The position numbers were made by a program, and so were the translations under genes. A DNA stretch of 64,000 nt, from the NCBI GenBank assembly GCA_046296295.1, contig JBKBLG010000004.1, forward strand, positions 62,001-126,000, written 5' to 3'. Below, in pieces: positions 59,649 through 64,000 of this stretch. Each line of letters starts with the position of its first letter. Within the stretch, counting starts at the first letter, position 1. The notes under the pieces are model-generated. The model ran no database searches, was not told the DNA's origin, and worked only from the letters and a program-made list of their open reading frames with translations. The stretch comes from UBA10646 sp046296295 (GTDB taxonomy: Bacteria > Bacteroidota > Bacteroidia > Chitinophagales > Chitinophagaceae).

Positions 59649-61517
59649 ATGTATCCTTTGTACGATGTTATTGTTGTAGGTGCGGGTCATGCCGGTTGTG
59701 AAGCTGCTGCCGCTGCTGCTAATATGGGTAGTAAGGTATTACTCATTACCATGAATATGCAAACCATTGCCCAAATGAGCTGTAATCCTGCTATGGGTGG
59801 TATTGCAAAAGGTCAGATTGTTCGTGAAATTGATGCTATGGGTGGTTATAGTGGTATTGTAACCGATAGAAGCCTCATTCAATTCCGCATGCTTAATAAA
59901 AGCAAAGGACCAGCCATGTGGAGCCCAAGAGCACAAAGCGATAGAATGTTGTTCGCAGCTACATGGCGTGAAATGTTGGAACAAACACCTAATGTTGATT
60001 TCTATCAAGATATGGTGAAAAGCATCATCATAAAAGATGGTAAAGCTTGTGGTGTAATTACAGGCTTAGGAAATGAAATAAAAGCAAAAGCTGTAGTTGT
60101 TACAAGTGGAACGTTCTTAAACGGTATCATTCATATTGGTGAAAAACAATTGGGTGGTGGCCGCATGGGCGAAAAAGCAGCTACCGGAATTACAGAACAA
60201 TTAATTGCGTATGGCTTTGAAAGTGATCGTTTAAAAACTGGTACCCCTCCACGCATCGATGGACGTAGTTTGGATTACTCTAAGATGGAGGAACAAAAAG
60301 GCGATGATGAGGTGGTTGGCTTTAGCTATTTAAACGTTCCAAAAATTACGGCAGCTCAACAACGCAGTTGCTATATTACTTATACCAGCCCCGAAGTACA
60401 TGAGATTCTAAAAACGGGCTTCGATAAAAGTCCTATGTATGCAGGTCGCATCGAAGGCGTTGGCCCGCGGTATTGCCCCAGCATAGAAGATAAAATCAAT
60501 CGCTTTGCCGATAGAGAACGCCATCAGTTATTTGTAGAACCAGAAGGTTTTAATACTGTAGAAATATATGTGAATGGTTTTAGTACTAGCCTACCTGAAG
60601 AAGTACAACACCAAGCGCTACGCATGGTACCAGGTTTTGAAAATGCAAAATTTTTCAGACCAGGCTATGCCATTGAATACGATTATTTTCCGCCAACACA
60701 ACTAACCCATTCGCTTGAAACCAAAGCCATTGGTAACTTATTTTTTGCCGGACAAATTAATGGTACCACAGGCTACGAAGAAGCAGCTTGCCAAGGATTA
60801 ATGGCAGGTATTAATGCACACCAAAAAGTGAACCATCAAGCACCTGTAATCTTACAAAGAAGTGATGCTTACATTGGAGTGCTTATTGATGATTTGGTGA
60901 ATAAAGGTACCGACGAACCTTACCGCATGTTCACAAGTCGTGCAGAATTTAGAACCCTACTCCGTCAAGATAATGCCGACCTACGCTTAACAGAACTAAG
61001 TTATCGTTTGGGCCTAGCCTCACAAGAACGTATGAACTTAGTACGTGCCAAGCAAGAAGGTGTACAACATATCATTCAACATCTACAAACCACTGGCATC
61101 GAACCAAACACTATCAACCCATTTTTTGAAAGTATTGGTAGTGCTACCATCAGTGAAAAAACAAAGGGTGCCAAAATTGTTTTGCGCCCAAATGTAACCT
61201 TACGGCAAATGATGGATGCTGTACCTACCCTACATGCATCGCTAAATCATTATCCAGAAGATACATTACTGCAGGCCGAAATTCAAGTGAAGTACGAACG
61301 CTATTTGCAAAAAGAACAAGAGTTGGTAGATAAAATGCAACAGCTCGAAAACTTGGTAATCCCTGAAAATTTTCAGTACGAAAAACTTGCAGCCATTAGC
61401 AACGAAGCTTTACAAAAGTTCAATAAAATTCGTCCACGTACACTTGGGCAAGCCAGCAGAATTTCAGGTGTTAACCCCAGTGATATTCAAATATTAATGG
61501 TGTATATGGGGCGTTAA
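59649..61517 (+). CDS. mnmG: tRNA uridine-5-carboxymethylaminomethyl synthesis enzyme MnmG
   Basis: FAD-dependent tRNA wobble uridine modification enzyme, working with MnmE. FAD loop VVGAGHAGCEAAAAAANMG (residues 8-26), CNPAMGGIAKGQ, LKTGTPPRIDGRS, and FFAGQINGTTGYEEAACQGL. The C-terminal helical domain ends RPRTLGQASRISGVNPSDI. The 622 residues are full length. TLRQMMDAV is encoded by a genome word (61198-61211). The start is 10 bp after the HNH-like gene. Confidence 0.97.
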   Translation: MYPLYDVIVVGAGHAGCEAAAAAANMGSKVLLITMNMQTIAQMSCNPAMGGIAKGQIVREIDAMGGYSGIVTDRSLIQFRMLNKSKGPAMWSPRAQSDRMLFAATWREMLEQTPNVDFYQDMVKSIIIKDGKACGVITGLGNEIKAKAVVVTSGTFLNGIIHIGEKQLGGGRMGEKAATGITEQLIAYGFESDRLKTGTPPRIDGRSLDYSKMEEQKGDDEVVGFSYLNVPKITAAQQRSCYITYTSPEVHEILKTGFDKSPMYAGRIEGVGPRYCPSIEDKINRFADRERHQLFVEPEGFNTVEIYVNGFSTSLPEEVQHQALRMVPGFENAKFFRPGYAIEYDYFPPTQLTHSLETKAIGNLFFAGQINGTTGYEEAACQGLMAGINAHQKVNHQAPVILQRSDAYIGVLIDDLVNKGTDEPYRMFTSRAEFRTLLRQDNADLRLTELSYRLGLASQERMNLVRAKQEGVQHIIQHLQTTGIEPNTINPFFESIGSATISEKTKGAKIVLRPNVTLRQMMDAVPTLHASLNHYPEDTLLQAEIQVKYERYLQKEQELVDKMQQLENLVIPENFQYEKLAAISNEALQKFNKIRPRTLGQASRISGVNPSDIQILMVYMGR

Positions 61518-61519
61518 TA

Positions 61520-61574
61520 CATTTACCGTAAGGTGTAAATAGTTTATAAAAAATAATAATATTATTTACACCTT
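61520..61574 (+). terminator. mnmG terminator hairpin fused to a genome word
   Basis: CATTTACCGTAAGG (61520-61533) starts 2 bp after the mnmG stop; its AAGG begins a stem AAGGTGTAAATA (61530-61541) that pairs perfectly with TATTTACACCTT (61563-61574) over a 21-nt AT-rich loop. Confidence 0.65.
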
Positions 61575-61631
61575 CCACTTTACATTTTTATTAGCGTTTT
61601 GTGCAGTAATATCGTTCCATAAAATTGGCTA

Positions 61632-62375
61632 TTGAAAACAATTGTACTCACCCTACTAACGTTGCTTCCGTTATCGCTGCTTGCACAAAATATTACGGTG
61701 CAAGGCAAGGTGTACGACTTTTTTTCAAAACAACCACTCGAAGCAGTAACCATTCAAACCACTAGTAAGCGGTACGCCATTACCGATAGCTTTGGCAGAT
61801 ATACCATTACACTAGAACCAAAAGATCAATTCTGGTTCAGTTATCTGGGTAAGAACACCATGCGTTACCTAGCTGATACAGTAACCCTTTTCGATAATTT
61901 TGATGTTGCCTTGTATGTAGATGCAGCTTGGCTACCTAATGTTACTGTACGCAATAGAAACTACCGACAAGATAGTATTGCGAACAGAAAAGAATACGCC
62001 AAGGTATTCAATTACAAAAAACCAGGCATTAGCACCGCTACAGCACCACCCGGTACATACGTGCCAGGTGCAGTTACAGCAGGAATAGATCTAGAAGAGT
62101 TTATTAACATGTTTCGGTTCAAGCGTAACCGACAGCTCGAAATGTTTCAACGCCGGTTGATAGAAGAAGAACAAGAAAAATACGTGAAAAAACGTTTCAC
62201 CAAACGCATGGTGAAAGAAGTAACAGGTTTAAAAGATGGTGTAGCACTCGATACCTTTATGATCAAATACACACCTAGCTACGAGCTACTTACACAAATG
62301 AACGATATTGAATTGGGCTATTATGTACAGCAGTGTTATAAATCTTACCTCCAACTCCGCCGACGCAAGCACTAA
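61632..62375 (+). CDS. exported carboxypeptidase-regulatory-like domain protein
   Basis: A 247-residue protein with a signal peptide (MKTIVLTLLTLLPLSLLAQ). A CarboxypepD_reg-like beta-sandwich follows (VQGKVYDFFSKQPLEAVTIQ, DSFGRYTI), then a helical Arg/Lys/Glu-rich C-terminal half. It lacks the TonB-dependent barrel often attached to this domain. Start is TTG at 61632; no ATG is in frame. Proteins of this kind are common in Bacteroidota; the role is unknown. Its 3' end overlaps the next gene. Confidence 0.7.
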   Translation: MKTIVLTLLTLLPLSLLAQNITVQGKVYDFFSKQPLEAVTIQTTSKRYAITDSFGRYTITLEPKDQFWFSYLGKNTMRYLADTVTLFDNFDVALYVDAAWLPNVTVRNRNYRQDSIANRKEYAKVFNYKKPGISTATAPPGTYVPGAVTAGIDLEEFINMFRFKRNRQLEMFQRRLIEEEQEKYVKKRFTKRMVKEVTGLKDGVALDTFMIKYTPSYELLTQMNDIELGYYVQQCYKSYLQLRRRKH

Positions 62376-63054
62376 AGCAAGTTATCCAACTACCCTACGC
62401 CAACAAAACTGTTTAATTAGCTGGAGCGGTGGTAAAGATAGTTACTATGCCCTACAACTAGCAGTGCAACAAGGCTATACGCCAAAAGTATTACTCAACG
62501 TACTTAACGAACAAGGCCAAATATCTCGGAGCCACGGAATACCACTTGAAATTCTTACAGCACAAGCGGCAGCCATACAAATACCACTACATACCATTGC
62601 AAGCAGTTGGAAAAATTATGAAACCAATTTTATTACTGCCTTACGGCAAATGCAAACACAATATGCCATTACACATGCTGTTTTTGGAGATATTGATTTG
62701 CAAGCCCACCGCGACTGGGAAGAAAAGGTATGTACAGCCACAAGCTTAACAGCAGTACTACCATTGTGGCAACGTCATCGAAAAGCATTAGTATTAGAAA
62801 TGCTCGAAGTAGGTATTGAAACAATTATCGTAAGTTGTAATACAACTATGGGTATCAGTTACCTTGGTCAAACACTTACACCAGCACTTATTGAAAGCAT
62901 AGAAGCACTAGGTATCGATGCTTGCGGCGAAAATGGAGAATACCATACCCTTACGGTAAATGCACCACTCTTTCACGAACGCATTCAAGTTACAGTAACA
63001 GCAACGCAAGTACATAATAACTACTGCTTTGCACAGCTACAGTTAGCCAAGTAA
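62323..63054 (+). CDS. Dph6-like adenine nucleotide alpha hydrolase / ammonia ligase
   Basis: ATP-pyrophosphatase (PP-loop) protein of the diphthine-ammonia ligase-like family. ISWSGGKDSYYAL (PP-loop, near 33), GIPLEIL, AVFGDIDLQAHRDWEE, and GENGEYHTLTVNAPLF near 220. In bacteria diphthamide is absent, so the substrate is unknown. ATG at 62323 overlaps the preceding gene by 53 bp; the poorly conserved first 30 residues mean a later start is possible. It carries two genome words (62639-62652, ALRQMQT; 62949-62962, LTVNA). Confidence 0.82.
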   Translation: MYSSVINLTSNSADASTKASYPTTLRQQNCLISWSGGKDSYYALQLAVQQGYTPKVLLNVLNEQGQISRSHGIPLEILTAQAAAIQIPLHTIASSWKNYETNFITALRQMQTQYAITHAVFGDIDLQAHRDWEEKVCTATSLTAVLPLWQRHRKALVLEMLEVGIETIIVSCNTTMGISYLGQTLTPALIESIEALGIDACGENGEYHTLTVNAPLFHERIQVTVTATQVHNNYCFAQLQLAK

Positions 63055-63999
63055 TCCGGCTTGCTTACTAATAGCCATCATACGCTCCATAGGAGCCAAT
63101 GCAGCCGCTCTAAGTACTTCATCCATGGTGATCTCAGGTGTTTCGTATTCCATGCACAAATAAAGCTTCTCAAGCGTATTTAATTTCATGAACGGACAAT
63201 CGTTACAAGCACAATTATTTTGTGGCGGTGCCGGAATAAATGTTTTATGCGGACTATTTTTCTGCATCTGATGTAAGATGCCAGTTTCAGTAGCAACAAT
63301 GTAAGTATTAGCAACATCTTCTGTAGCATACTTCAAAATTTGTGTTGTACTACCAACAAAATCGGCAATTCTTAAAATAGCATCTTCACATTCTGGGTGT
63401 GCCAATAGCTTAGCCTCCGGATGCCGCACTTTTAGCTTTGTAATCTTTTCAAGGCTAAATATTTCGTGTACCATACAAGCACCATTCCAAAGCAACATAT
63501 TACGGCCGGTAACTTTATTTAGATATGCTCCCAAATTTTTGTCGGGTGCAAAAATTATTTTTTGATCAAACGGTAAGCTGTCAATAATTGCTTTAGCATT
63601 ACTACTGGTACAAATAATATCGCTGAGAGCTTTAATTTCGGCAGTACAGTTAATGTAGCTAATCACAATATGATCTGGATGCTTTTCTTTGAACGCTCTA
63701 AACAAAGGGGCAGGGGCACTATCGGCAAGGCTACAACCAGCTTTTAAATCGGGTAATAATACTTTTTTATTAGGGTTAAGAATTTTTGCAGTTTCTGCCA
63801 TAAAATGTACACCTGCAAAAACAATGATATCGGCATTAGTTTTCGCAGCAGCCTGAGCCAATCCTAAACTATCTCCAATATAATCGGCGACGTCCTGAAT
63901 ATCTGGTTCTTGATAGTAGTGTGCCAGCACCACCGCATTTTTTTCTTTTTTCAAACGCTCAATCTCTGCAAACAAATCGAGGCGGGCATCTACTTCCAC
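63043..63999 (-). CDS. nadA: quinolinate synthase NadA (5' end cut by window)
   Basis: Condenses iminoaspartate with dihydroxyacetone phosphate to quinolinate, de novo NAD synthesis. VLAHYYQEPDIQDVADYIGDSL, GVHFMAETAKILNP, and ligands of the 4Fe-4S cluster (Cys in DLKAGCSLAD, in NGACMVHE and in NCACNDCPFMKLN). Visible 318 residues; homologues are about 330, so a few N-terminal residues probably lie beyond the right edge. The last 12 bp overlap the end of the convergent Dph6-like gene. Confidence 0.95.
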   Translation of the reverse strand: MEVDARLDLFAEIERLKKEKNAVVLAHYYQEPDIQDVADYIGDSLGLAQAAAKTNADIIVFAGVHFMAETAKILNPNKKVLLPDLKAGCSLADSAPAPLFRAFKEKHPDHIVISYINCTAEIKALSDIICTSSNAKAIIDSLPFDQKIIFAPDKNLGAYLNKVTGRNMLLWNGACMVHEIFSLEKITKLKVRHPEAKLLAHPECEDAILRIADFVGSTTQILKYATEDVANTYIVATETGILHQMQKNSPHKTFIPAPPQNNCACNDCPFMKLNTLEKLYLCMEYETPEITMDEVLRAAALAPMERMMAISKQAGLLG

Positions 64000-64000
64000 A

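Noticed and set aside
228..62962. The repeated 14-bp word as a CRISPR array or as one insertion-sequence end
   Set aside because: Copies are scattered over tens of kilobases without regular spacing, in both orientations, with unrelated flanks, and many lie inside conserved genes.
1..64000. tRNA or rRNA genes
   Set aside because: No cloverleaf-like segment with a TTCRANNC arm and no rRNA-like sequence was found in any gap by reading; a dedicated tRNA search would be decisive.

Overview
The window comes from a Bacteroidota chromosome, probably a Chitinophagaceae-like member (the family is inferred). The evidence is a GldH gliding lipoprotein, a large secreted subtilase with a type IX secretion C-terminal domain, an IPExxxVDY-family protein, a Rho with a long disordered insertion, a RicT with a long Pro/Gln/Arg tail, and promoters of the TAnnTTTG type. 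Most of it is dense housekeeping sequence with few gaps and many short overlaps.

Layout. 1-5.0 kb: broken MBL-fold gene, CPBP-like membrane protein, RlpA-like lipoprotein, TspO-family protein, pnuC-nadR nicotinamide riboside uptake pair, NdpA-like protein. 5.1-12.4 kb: aspartase, rho, MscS channel, PAS/H-box protein without an ATPase domain, asnS. 12.4-13.9 kb: a scar with a frameshifted small lipoprotein, a lone secreted ORF, an attC-like palindrome and a peptidase remnant. 13.9-23.3 kb (minus strand): S8 protease, gpmI, ricT, holB, gldH, yicC. 23.5-32.2 kb: a type I restriction-modification island, hsdM / antitoxin-like / PIN toxin / hsdS / RAYT transposase / hsdR. 32.7-38.8 kb: a probable sucrose operon (MFS transporter, GH13 glucosidase, fructokinase, amylosucrase). 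38.8-52.7 kb: UspA, radA, comF, beta-helix lipoprotein, glutathione peroxidase, engB, ACP phosphodiesterase, DUF2911, meaB, GT2, pterin dehydratase, M28 peptidase, LysE, mtgA. 52.7-55.5 kb: arsR-arsM-acr3-arsC behind a perfect palindromic operator. 55.5-64 kb: uvrB, nadD, feoA, ybeY, an HNH-like gene, mnmG, a Dph6-like enzyme and nadA (cut by the window edge). NAD metabolism recurs in pnuC, nadR, nadD and nadA.

Three layers of structure go beyond the gene list. First, a 14-bp word, CATTTRCCGYAAGG, occurs at least 33 times outside the restriction island, between genes and inside reading frames, where it stamps ALRQM, LTVN or LPQG onto unrelated proteins. Ten of twelve hairpin terminators carry it, or its TTTACGTAA variant, within 30 bp with the AAGG end (GTAAG in the variant) facing the hairpin; three times it forms a head-to-head inverted pair. 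It behaves like a DNA-uptake or HIP-type genome signature not described for this phylum to my knowledge. It is absent from 21.9-32.5 kb.

Second, the island is loaded with a different palindromic element (about 42 bp, AATTCCCCTCC...GGGGTGGT) inserted in frame at six places in hsdM and hsdR. At one hsdR site two copies on each side, in inverted orientation, bracket a complete DUF559 endonuclease domain read in frame with HsdR. This looks like a protein-embedded mobile cassette.

Third, the RAYT transposase gene in the same operon carries three REP-like palindromes inside its own coding sequence.
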